DNA from: JBHJHP01 sp042219855
Lineage (GTDB): Bacteria > Bacteroidota > Bacteroidia > Bacteroidales > UBA5342
NCBI RefSeq assembly: GCF_042219855.1
Contig: NZ_JBHJHP010000010.1
Location: 1 to 64,000 of the forward strand
Direction of reading: 5' to 3'
DNA: 64,000 nucleotides
Below the pieces are notes generated by a model that saw nothing but the letters and a program-made list of their open reading frames with translations, did not search any database and was not told the origin of the DNA. Shown piece by piece: positions 54,625 to 62,686 of the stretch. The position numbers and the translations under genes are program-made. Positions within the stretch are counted from its first letter, which is position 1. Each line of letters starts with the position of its first letter.

Positions 54625-55104
54625 ATGAACCCTGATATCGTTAGCATAAAAGCAAAGAAATATATTGGCATGACCATGGAGATGTCCTATGCCGACAATA
54701 AAACACATGAGCTCTGGAAATCTTTCATGCCAAGAAGAAATGAGATTAATAACACAATAAATAATGATCTGATTTCGCTTCAGATCTATGAGCCCGGATT
54801 TTTTGAAACCTTTAACCCCAACAGGATGTTCAGAAAATGGACACTGCGGGAAGTCAGCAGTTTAGAGAACATTCCCGAAGGCATGGTGTCTTTTTTGCTA
54901 CAGGAAGGAACCTATGCGGTATTCAGCTACAGGGGATTACCGGCAAAGGCTCAGCCGTTTTTCGATTATATCTTTCGTGAGTGGTTGCCAAATTCTGCTT
55001 ATATGCTGGATGATCGTCCGCATTTTGAAGTTTTGGGTCCCAAATACAGAACCGATAGTCCCGACTCCGAAGAGGATGTATGGATTCCTGTGAAACTAAA
55101 GTAA
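54625..55104 (+). CDS. GyrI-like small-molecule-binding protein
   Basis: A 159-residue stand-alone effector-binding domain of the GyrI/SOUL-type fold seen at the C terminus of AraC-type regulators. Features are a paired strand-helix-strand layout, WKSFMPRRNEIN (~28), FRKWTLREVSSLENIPEGM (~73), TYAVFSYRGLPAKAQPFFDY (~95) and the closing DVWIPVKLK. No DNA-binding domain is attached. It may buffer or sense a hydrophobic compound, or have hydrolase activity as some members do. It lies 47 bp downstream of the NYN gene, possibly in the same transcript. Confidence 0.82.
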   Translation: MNPDIVSIKAKKYIGMTMEMSYADNKTHELWKSFMPRRNEINNTINNDLISLQIYEPGFFETFNPNRMFRKWTLREVSSLENIPEGMVSFLLQEGTYAVFSYRGLPAKAQPFFDYIFREWLPNSAYMLDDRPHFEVLGPKYRTDSPDSEEDVWIPVKLK

Positions 55105-55123
55105 AATACGTTTAGACCGTCTT

Positions 55124-56491
55124 TTACTCGGGTCTTACAATAAAGGAAAATGTATATGGTTCTTTCAGTGCCGTTCCGTACAGGTCTTTTGCCTGCGTTC
55201 CGATAGTAACTGTATATTTTTTATTATGCTGCAGATCCTGATTCGGATCAAATCTCATGGTCGTTTTTGAATTCCCATACCAATCCAATGTGCCCGAAAC
55301 AGAGGGTGAAATACTAATGGCATTTTGCACCGTTGATTTCTGCATATAGGTGTTGAAATAAAAATATATCGCCGTGGATTCCGAGACAAAAACTTCACCA
55401 TTTTGTGGCGAGCTATTAGTTACCCGTACAGGTGTAGTGTGAAAAGTAAAGTGATACGGATTGCCGAGTTCAGTACCGTCAGCATCTTTTGCTGAAGCAC
55501 CTATGGTAACATCGTAAGTTGTTTCGGCATGTAATACACCTCCCGTATAAATAGTTAAATGGTTTTGTGCCGGCCAGATGAGAATGGCCTCTGATTCCGG
55601 TGTGAAAGTTAGGGCCTCCTCGGTTGATACCGGATCCATATTCCGTGGAAATGAAACCTGAATTCCCTGTGACAGGACGAGTTCCACTTCGTTATCGCCG
55701 TTACTGGGTACACTGAGTATGGCGTTTTGTGTACTCTCGGACTGAATGGTACTGAAACTGAATTCAAGTGGAAAGCGCAACTGATTTCCCGATGTATCCT
55801 GTGCTTCAGTGGATAACCTGACCGTGTAGCTTGTATCTACATAACTGTCTTTTTGACTGACCTGGTAACTGAAAGCTGTAATTTTACTGTAGGTGGTAAT
55901 TGTTGATCCGGCATCGTAGCCCCAGTTCGTTGCATCGTTGCTGTAGTATATGCGGTTTGGAGCTGTTGAGTATTGTCCCCAATGAAATATTCCGTCTGTT
56001 GAGGGTGTTGTAGAGAATGCCTTTTCAACACTTTCTCTGTCCATGGGCTGCGTAAAAATTATGGAAATTGTCAGACGTGAATACTGGTTATTATAGATAA
56101 TTTCAGACTTGTCTTCGGGATAGTGAGATGAGATGAGGTCCGGTACTGTTGACAGGTCAATTTCGCCAACATACGTATTTCCTGATGCCAGAACATTTAC
56201 ATTGTGAAGGTGATATTTACGGAACATATCTGCGTTAACAGTCAAATCGTAGTTTCCAACGGGTAGATTTTTTATTTCAAATGAACCATCTGCCGGATCA
56301 ATCTCAGTGGAATCAATCCCGTAAACCTGACTGACGACTACCTTTGCCTTGCTATCAGTTTGTAACACTTTTCCAACAATATTGCCCTGTACAGCACTGC
56401 CTGAATCCGATTCATTATTGTCTAACCCTTTTTCCTCGCATGCATAAAGCATGGTGATAAGAAACATAAGTACCAAAACACCGTATTTCAT
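55124..56491 (-). CDS. Surface lipoprotein with Big_5 (SbsA Ig-like) domains
   Basis: A 455-residue lipoprotein (lipobox LYAC, Cys ~18). A carboxypeptidase-regulatory-like domain (about 35-115: GNIVGKVLQTDSKAKVVVSQ, IKNLPVGNYDLTV) precedes three Big_5 Ig-like domains (about 118-250, 255-355 and 360-455), each with the pattern 'NPxNGxxxV... ISFxxxM...ALTFTPxxxG...L...ATYTVTIGxxAKDxxGTxL...FSF'. No enzymatic motif. Such proteins are usually surface structural or binding modules. It converges with the GyrI-like gene. Confidence 0.85.
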   Translation of the reverse strand: MKYGVLVLMFLITMLYACEEKGLDNNESDSGSAVQGNIVGKVLQTDSKAKVVVSQVYGIDSTEIDPADGSFEIKNLPVGNYDLTVNADMFRKYHLHNVNVLASGNTYVGEIDLSTVPDLISSHYPEDKSEIIYNNQYSRLTISIIFTQPMDRESVEKAFSTTPSTDGIFHWGQYSTAPNRIYYSNDATNWGYDAGSTITTYSKITAFSYQVSQKDSYVDTSYTVRLSTEAQDTSGNQLRFPLEFSFSTIQSESTQNAILSVPSNGDNEVELVLSQGIQVSFPRNMDPVSTEEALTFTPESEAILIWPAQNHLTIYTGGVLHAETTYDVTIGASAKDADGTELGNPYHFTFHTTPVRVTNSSPQNGEVFVSESTAIYFYFNTYMQKSTVQNAISISPSVSGTLDWYGNSKTTMRFDPNQDLQHNKKYTVTIGTQAKDLYGTALKEPYTFSFIVRPE

Positions 56492-56684
56492 AATATCAGT
56501 TTTAAGTTGGAATTATAGCAGAAATTTCAATACATCATTGATAATGATGTGAATATTTGTGGTTTGGTTGCATCTGATGGCATATTAATTTTGTTGATAA
56601 GTGATGTTTGGGCGTGCAACAACAAATTTCAGATTCTTTATTTTGTATCATACATAATTGTACCTTTATACCCGAATCTTTTGT

Positions 56685-57614
56685 ATGGGCAAAACTATCT
56701 TTAAAAAAATAGAGCAGAATTTCGGGTTCTGGATGCTGCTATTCTCGGTTATTGGTTTTTTAGTACCAGACCTGTTCAGCTGGGGAAACAGTATTACGGA
56801 TAAACTGCTGATGTTTTCGTTCTTTTTGGGTTGCTTAAGAATAGACTTTGAAGAAGCAGTTCATTTGAAATCCAACTGGGGCAAACTCATCCTTTTTACC
56901 TTTCTGAACCTGGTGGTATTACCCGTATTGCTTTATTTTATCACTCCATTTCTGAATGTAGAAACCCGGACAGGTCTGTTCCTGATTATGGCTGCCTGCG
57001 GTGGTATGCTGACACCACTTATTGCCAGTTTCGTTGGATTGAATGTGCTATGGGCTGTTGTTTACGTAGTTATATCTTCATCATTAATCCCATTTGTTTT
57101 ACCACTTCTGGTAAAGCTTATGTTTGGAATAAACATGGAGATATCAGGATTGGATATGATTCTTTTTCTGGCCAAAATAGTTTTTCCTCCGGCACTCCTG
57201 GCCTATGTTTTCCGTAAATATTTTTCGGGTTTATCTGATCGGTTTATGCGTTATTCCGGTACCATTGGCAGTATCAATATGTCCTTTTTTATAGCCATCG
57301 TAATTGCACATAATCATGCGTTTTTAAGTGAGCATCTGTTTCAGTGGGATACGATTCCATTGCTTTTAATGATGACCTTTGTATTTGTGATCCGGTATTT
57401 AACCGGCTATGTTATGCCTGCAGCCAGTAAGAAAGAACGCTGGTCGAATGCCTTACTTTTTGGTGTTATGAATAACGGTCTTATCATCCTGTTTGCCAAT
57501 AACTATTTTTCAGAACAGGTGATGTTTGTAACCTTGTTGTCTGAGGTCCCCTGGATTCTGGCACAACCAACCTTTTCAAAAGTTTATCAGTACTTTAACA
57601 AATTAAGTAATTAA
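56685..57614 (+). CDS. SBF-like (bile acid:sodium symporter family) transporter
   Basis: About 309 residues from ATG 56685 with about nine to ten hydrophobic segments and few charged residues. The pattern follows the BASS/SBF-like fold: FFLGCLRIDFEE (~47), FTFLNLVVLPVLLYF (~70), MAACGGMLTPLIASFVGLN (~100), VFPPALLAYVFRKYF (~165) and LFGVMNNGLIILFANNYF near the end, corresponding to the discontinuous-helix crossover. It probably moves an organic anion with Na+; the substrate cannot be predicted. Confidence 0.82.
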   Translation: MGKTIFKKIEQNFGFWMLLFSVIGFLVPDLFSWGNSITDKLLMFSFFLGCLRIDFEEAVHLKSNWGKLILFTFLNLVVLPVLLYFITPFLNVETRTGLFLIMAACGGMLTPLIASFVGLNVLWAVVYVVISSSLIPFVLPLLVKLMFGINMEISGLDMILFLAKIVFPPALLAYVFRKYFSGLSDRFMRYSGTIGSINMSFFIAIVIAHNHAFLSEHLFQWDTIPLLLMMTFVFVIRYLTGYVMPAASKKERWSNALLFGVMNNGLIILFANNYFSEQVMFVTLLSEVPWILAQPTFSKVYQYFNKLSN

Positions 57615-57940
57615 AAACAAGTATGGCATAAAAATCATCAGGTCATATTTTATTTATTAGGACAGGTTCCCCTAAAAGGAAAATATGATTCAATTAATGC
57701 CGAGCAAGTATTAAAATCTTAAGATTTTGATTTTATGTTCGAAACGCACTAATTAGATAGATCTTGCTTTAATATCTTTGGGAATTTTCATTTTGTATAG
57801 ATTATTAAATCCATTAAATAAAGTTGCAGAAAAACATGTACTGAAGGAGTTAATACTTACAAACTATCTTCTGATGGGATTTATATTATTGATAATTTAG
57901 ATATAATTGACCACATAAGTATTATTTACCGCTTCTAGCA
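57615..57940. other. 326-bp AT-rich gene-free stretch
   Basis: No reading frame, hairpin with T tract, or promoter box of good quality was seen here. It separates the transporter from the AT-rich TPR/FISUMP block. Confidence 0.5.
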
Positions 57941-59485
57941 TTATTTAGTTATACCATATTTACTTAATAATTTATCACATAACGGACAATTATTTTTTCC
58001 TTTTATCTGCTGAGCATTCCCTATAAGGGCTTCAGCATCTTTAAAATTACCCGTATATATGCAATAGATAGCAAATTGCATATATACATTATAACAATCG
58101 TCATCATTTCTGACAGAATTACCAGCACACTCTCCATAAAATTGTGATAGTAGATATGAATTCCTCAGAAAGTTGATATGAGAAATTAACCTTAACGCAT
58201 CACAATTATTTGAATTTATAGAAAGTGCTTTTTGGCAATATTTTTCTGCTTCTTTTATTTTACCACTTTGAAAATATATAAATGCTAATGATGTCAAATC
58301 ATCGGTTTTTCTTTCTTCTACGTTTTCATTTGCCAGTTTTTGGTTGATTGTTTTTATGTAATTCGAGGTATCAGAGAGTTGAATATATATTGTTTTTATG
58401 GCTTCATAACACTCGTCAGTATTAAAATATTCATTCTTCTTTTCAATCGGAAAAATATCAATTGCTTTGTGAAAGTAATCTATTGATTTATCCCATTCTT
58501 GCTGCATTAAATATAAATATCCTTTGCATTTGTTTAGTGTATATTGGTTTAGGGAGTGATGAGGGGTTTCTGTTGCCAATTTATCCAATATTTTCTGCAT
58601 CTTATGGATTTCATACCTTTTAAAACTGAATAAAAATTTATCATCCGATATTTCAAAAAGGAACATTTTACACATAAGACCGTATATGTCAGCAATCATT
58701 CTACAATTTTTAATTTCCTGGTTATCACGGTATACAGATGCATATCTGTCAAGTAATTTATAATCAACAATTTTATCAAAATTCTTTGTACGATTTTTTT
58801 GTCGATATATATCTGATTCTTCGTTGTCTGACAACTTAGATAAATTTTCAAAAACCTCTATTATGGATAAACAGAGATAAGATAGAGAGATATGACTTGA
58901 ATTGGTATTTAGAGAAAGTAATATTATTTCTCTCGCTTTGTCAAATTCTCCATTTGAAATTAGTATTCTTGGGTAAAAACATAGTAAAATCGAGTCATTT
59001 GGATTAATTTCAGCCGAACTATCGAAATCCTTAGAAGCAGTTGAATCTCCCAGTTCAGATTTCAATACTCCACGGAATGCATAAAATGATGCACTATCAT
59101 TATTAAAATAACTTATGTTTAAAATATTATAGGTTTTTTCATAGTAGAACATAGCCATTTTGTAATTGTATATGTGTTTATAATACTCAGCTATATTAAT
59201 GAGTGTGAAAGGATTTGTAGTATCATTTTTATGTATACTTAATTGACTTTCTAAGTACTTTTTATCATAATTTATGACATCAGGCATATCTTCAAATGAA
59301 CTCATTAAATCATATCTTGATAAGTTCATTGAAATATTGCACTTTACCAAATACAATTCTTTGGTTAATTCCAGTAACTCTTCCCTTTCCTCTGGTGATA
59401 GAACAATTAAACTGTTTTGAATTTGACCTTGAAAACTGAAATAAACCAGTAGTATGAAACTGATAAATGAAAGTTTCTTTTTCAT
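57941..59485 (-). CDS. Secreted tetratricopeptide-repeat protein
   Basis: 514 residues with a signal peptide (MKKKLSFISFILLVYFSFQG). Several TPR units are visible, for example AEYYKHIYNYKMAMFYYEKT (~98), GVLKSELGDSTASKDFDSSA (~132), YLYLMQQEWDKSIDYFHKAI (~320) and FIYFQSGKIKEAEKYCQKAL (~400). The repeats suggest a protein-interaction scaffold in the periplasm. No catalytic domain. The gene is richer in A/T than its neighbours, as is the following FISUMP gene, hinting at a shared history different from the flanks. Confidence 0.85.
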   Translation of the reverse strand: MKKKLSFISFILLVYFSFQGQIQNSLIVLSPEEREELLELTKELYLVKCNISMNLSRYDLMSSFEDMPDVINYDKKYLESQLSIHKNDTTNPFTLINIAEYYKHIYNYKMAMFYYEKTYNILNISYFNNDSASFYAFRGVLKSELGDSTASKDFDSSAEINPNDSILLCFYPRILISNGEFDKAREIILLSLNTNSSHISLSYLCLSIIEVFENLSKLSDNEESDIYRQKNRTKNFDKIVDYKLLDRYASVYRDNQEIKNCRMIADIYGLMCKMFLFEISDDKFLFSFKRYEIHKMQKILDKLATETPHHSLNQYTLNKCKGYLYLMQQEWDKSIDYFHKAIDIFPIEKKNEYFNTDECYEAIKTIYIQLSDTSNYIKTINQKLANENVEERKTDDLTSLAFIYFQSGKIKEAEKYCQKALSINSNNCDALRLISHINFLRNSYLLSQFYGECAGNSVRNDDDCYNVYMQFAIYCIYTGNFKDAEALIGNAQQIKGKNNCPLCDKLLSKYGITK

Positions 59486-59728
59486 GGCAGCATGAGTTAA
59501 TTGTTGCTGTAATTATTTGGAAGTAATAAAGTTACGTCAATATTATTTGATTCAATTAAAGCTTATTTCGTATAAAGTCCTCTGGTTTTGATTTTATTCC
59601 TGATAAAAACCATTTTATAATTTTTTATTAAAGCCTGCTGCATAATAAAACAATCTATCATTTATTTATGTATAACAACTGAGATTAAAACAGTCTCAAA
59701 TATGAGTCCTTTAAGGATATTTGTCAAG

Positions 59729-60694
59729 TTACTTCCTATCCTTTACTAACCTTATAGATAACCCTGTTGATTTATTGGCAGCAGTTAACGTTATGCTATT
59801 ATGGTAGTTTAATATTCCTGTATACCATATCATTCCATTGGCTGGAGCGTTAGAACAACTCCACCAGCTACCTTCCAATCCAAAATTCTTAAATTCCCCT
59901 GTCTTGTCTATAACCCCATTTGGCAGTGCTGAAAACCTCGATTTATTGTTCGTCGAGATATCATATCCCGCAGAATTTGAAAAATCAGACTCAGTCCATG
60001 CTGCATCATTAGCAGAAAGTGCTTTAACTGCACTTCCTATAGATTCTTCATTTGAATATAAGTAGTCAACCAAGGTTTCCCAATCTTTTTTGGTAGGCAC
60101 ATGCCAACCTTCAATCCCTAATTTGCGCTCATCCTGTATGGCATAATAGTTATATAGTCGTCCATATTTAAGAATGTCGTTGTCATTATTTGTATGGTTA
60201 TACGTACATTGCGCTCCCAGTAATAGCTTTGGCCAGTTATCAGAACTTATATCCAATGTTACGCTTGTTCTTTTTAATCTTAAAGTGACTTGATTATCCA
60301 TTTCAATATAGATGGAGTCAACCGAATAGAATATTGTATCAATCGATTTGGACGCATCTTTTATACTGGATTGACTCGCACTAAAATCAGTTACCTGAAC
60401 TGTATTATTAAAATAACTTATCCAGATTGCTTCATTTGCTCCAACAAAGAGCATTGTGTCTCCCAAATATATTGAATTGATCAGATCTCCGTTTTGGTAT
60501 TTTGAAGTTCTAAGGTTTTCAGCCATCCACGTCTGATCTCCAATAGTGATGGTTTTGTAAATATTTCCCTCAGTATCGGTTATAATTTCGGCCTCTGAGA
60601 CGAAGAACATTGGTTTTTCTTTTGTACAGCTCATTGATAAGGCGATGAGAACAGATACGTTTATTAATCCGAGTAAAAGTTTGTTTCTTTTCAT
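59729..60694 (-). CDS. FISUMP-domain lipoprotein
   Basis: About 321 residues from ATG 60694, giving a lipobox IALSMSC (Cys ~23); an upstream frame opening to 60883 is rejected because it would bury the signal peptide. The mature protein has the Fibrobacter succinogenes major paralogous domain: YKTITIGDQTWMAENLRTSK (~48), GRLYNYYAIQDER (~165), GIEGWHVPTKKDWETLVDYL (~180), FSALPNGV (~245), SWWSCSNAP and SIRLVKD at the end. A surface function, unknown in detail. The 385 bp upstream to the next gene holds only AT-rich sequence and the promoter at 61056. Confidence 0.88.
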   Translation of the reverse strand: MKRNKLLLGLINVSVLIALSMSCTKEKPMFFVSEAEIITDTEGNIYKTITIGDQTWMAENLRTSKYQNGDLINSIYLGDTMLFVGANEAIWISYFNNTVQVTDFSASQSSIKDASKSIDTIFYSVDSIYIEMDNQVTLRLKRTSVTLDISSDNWPKLLLGAQCTYNHTNNDNDILKYGRLYNYYAIQDERKLGIEGWHVPTKKDWETLVDYLYSNEESIGSAVKALSANDAAWTESDFSNSAGYDISTNNKSRFSALPNGVIDKTGEFKNFGLEGSWWSCSNAPANGMIWYTGILNYHNSITLTAANKSTGLSIRLVKDRK

Positions 60695-61055
60695 AATAAT
60701 ATAGTTTTTAATATTGTGTAATCGTTTGTTTATTATAAAGTTAAGGCGTAAGTATCTTTGGAACTTAATTTCTTTTAGTGAAAAATTATCAGAAAATACT
60801 AAAGAAAAAATTAATAATATTACATAATAAGAAAGCCGGAAGATTAACAATGTTGTTACCCTTTTCTGTAATGTTTTTTGCAAGCTTAAATGATTAATTT
60901 ATTGTATTTTATTTATTGCTCATCCGGTACGGTTGTTATACTTTGATTAAAGTTATCCTCAGGAACTATCTGGATTTTTGTTCTGGATTCACAAATTAGA
61001 ATACGTATGTTTATGGAATTTTTTCATTGTGCATTCTTTTTTAAACTAAGATTCT

Positions 61056-61063
61056 TAAATTTG
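61056..61063 (+). promoter_or_regulatory. TAnnTTTG promoter box of the pentapeptide gene
   Basis: TAAATTTG, 16 bp before ATG 61080, leaving a very short leader. Confidence 0.55.
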
Positions 61064-61079
61064 AATTAAAATTTAGGGA

Positions 61080-61652
61080 ATGAGTAAACCTTTGATTGAA
61101 GATACAGATTACAGTGGTGTTAACTTTAACGATGAAATCCTGGAACCTGGTGAATATGAAAACTGCACGTTTCAGAATTGTATTTTTTCAAAACTCGATC
61201 TGACAGATTATAACTTTATGGAGTGTGAGTTTCTTAACTGTGATATGACCGCAGTGAAGCTTGACAATACGGGTTTAAAAAGCATAAAATTTACAGGATG
61301 TAAGTTGTTGGGTGTGCGGTTTGAAGTCTGCAACGCATTTGCTTTGGCAATGACTTTCCAAAGGTGTATTTTAAATCTGACTTCGTTTCATGGCATGAAC
61401 CTTAAAAACTGCTCGTTTTATACCTGTAACCTGATTGAAACAGATTTCTCCGAAGCGGATTTGTCAGGTATTATTATTCGCGACTGCAACCTGTCGAATG
61501 CACTGTTCGACCGGACGAACCTTCAGAAGGCGGATCTGAAAAAATCATTCAATTTTATCATTGATCCTGAAGAAAACAATATCAGAAATGCCAAATTCTC
61601 TGCAGACAGCATTACAGGTCTGCTCGACAAGTACGATATTGTAATTGATTAG
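61080..61652 (+). CDS. Pentapeptide-repeat protein (Qnr/MfpA-like fold)
   Basis: A 190-residue cytosolic protein of A(D/N)LXX-type repeats forming a right-handed quadrilateral beta-helix. Repeats run about 10-165: YENCTFQNCIFSKLDLTDYN, FMECEFLNCDMTAVKLDN, FTGCKLLGVRF, then after a short break LTSFHGMNLKNCSFYTC and TDFSEADLSGIIIRDCNLS. The ending NFIIDPEENNIRNAKFS with a C-terminal amphipathic helix (SITGLLDKYDIVI) is like that of gyrase-protecting Qnr dimers. Gyrase protection is possible but not demonstrated. Confidence 0.85.
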   Translation: MSKPLIEDTDYSGVNFNDEILEPGEYENCTFQNCIFSKLDLTDYNFMECEFLNCDMTAVKLDNTGLKSIKFTGCKLLGVRFEVCNAFALAMTFQRCILNLTSFHGMNLKNCSFYTCNLIETDFSEADLSGIIIRDCNLSNALFDRTNLQKADLKKSFNFIIDPEENNIRNAKFSADSITGLLDKYDIVID

Positions 61653-61862
61653 GGTGATCGGGCCCTGTATTTATTGATTGCTTTCTAAGCATTTTTGACT
61701 CCGTTTTATAATCCCTTTTATGCATATTTATTAAGCTGATATCACTGCCGGGCCGGTTCAAATAATTGAAGTTCTGTATTAAAGAATTATTTCTGTAATT
61801 TAGAAGCATTATGAATTGCTAATACCTGACTTTTAGTGTGTTATCGTCATGATTTTTTCACA

Positions 61863-61870
61863 TATCTTTG
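61863..61870 (+). promoter_or_regulatory. TAnnTTTG promoter box of the DRTGG-ATPase-hydrogenase operon
   Basis: TATCTTTG, 53 bp upstream of ATG 61924. No other good box is seen in the 271-bp gap, so the operon probably starts here. Confidence 0.6.
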
Positions 61871-61923
61871 CGGAAAATTCACATCGGGTGTATGTTGATG
61901 TTGTGTAAAAGGATTGAAATTTG

Positions 61924-62268
61924 ATGAAATTATCTGAGGTCATAATGGAGCTGGATGCCAGAGTGGTGTGCGGTGATGATATGTTGGACAGGGAGGTACG
62001 ATACGGGTTTGCTTCGGACATGATGAGCGACGTATTGACGCTGGATACAGACAATATGATTCTGATTACCGGTCTGGCGAATCTGCAAACCATTAGAACC
62101 GCAGAAATGGCGGATATATCACAGATAATATTTGTTCGAAACAAAGCCGTTACACCCGAAATGTGCGAGCTGGCCAAAGAAAACAACATGGTACTGTTGT
62201 CCTCTACCAAATCAATGTTCAGGGCAGTGGGAATGTTATATAAGGCAGGATTGGAACCAATATATTAG
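61924..62268 (+). CDS. DRTGG-domain protein
   Basis: A 114-residue protein from ATG 61924 consisting of a single DRTGG domain: IMELDARVVCGDDMLDREVR, FASDMMSDVLTLDTDNMILI and SSTKSMFRAVGMLYKAGL. DRTGG domains occur beside CBS domains and in operons with [FeFe]-hydrogenase-like sensors; ligand unknown, perhaps a nucleotide. Four bases separate its stop from the ATPase start. It is the first gene of the operon at the right edge. Confidence 0.88.
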   Translation: MKLSEVIMELDARVVCGDDMLDREVRYGFASDMMSDVLTLDTDNMILITGLANLQTIRTAEMADISQIIFVRNKAVTPEMCELAKENNMVLLSSTKSMFRAVGMLYKAGLEPIY

Positions 62269-62272
62269 AAGG

Positions 62273-62686
62273 ATGCATTTTGAGTTTAAGGTAACAGGAG
62301 GTGATTTTACACAGGCAGGGAAAGCTTCGAGTGAGGTGAAGAAAATCCTCAAGCAGCTTGGTGTGGATCATAAAATAATTAAACGTACTGTTATTGCCTT
62401 ATACGAAGCCGAAGTAAATATTGCAGCGCATGCCCAAAAAGGGGCAATTAAAGTGGATATCGATCCGGATGTGATAAAGCTTGTTTTGCAGGATGAGGGA
62501 CCGGGTATTCCGGATATTCCCCTGGCTATGACCAAAGGTTTTTCCACGGCATCAAAGGCAGTACGGGAGATGGGTTTCGGTGCCGGAATGGGCTTGCCGA
62601 ACATTCAGGAAAATGTGGATGAACTGAAAATAGATTCTGAAGTAGGCGTAGGGACAACATTGGAATTAACAAATTATATCAGGTGA
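62273..62686 (+). CDS. Anti-sigma factor-type serine kinase (HATPase, RsbT/RsbW-like)
   Basis: 137 residues from ATG 62273, preceded by AGAAGG. A GHKL ATPase fold: N box ALYEAEVNIAAHA (~45), G1 box DEGPGIPDIPLAM (~75) and G2 box MGFGAGMGLPNIQENVDEL (~100). Such proteins phosphorylate an anti-sigma antagonist or inhibit a sigma factor in partner-switching systems. Its stop overlaps the GTG start of the hydrogenase-like gene (GTGA). Its neighbours suggest that a redox or H2 signal feeds the switch. Confidence 0.92.
   Translation: MHFEFKVTGGDFTQAGKASSEVKKILKQLGVDHKIIKRTVIALYEAEVNIAAHAQKGAIKVDIDPDVIKLVLQDEGPGIPDIPLAMTKGFSTASKAVREMGFGAGMGLPNIQENVDELKIDSEVGVGTTLELTNYIR

Noticed and set aside
61080..61652. 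qnr quinolone-resistance gene
   Set aside because: Fold and ending are Qnr-like, but the loops and residues that define true Qnr were not verifiable.
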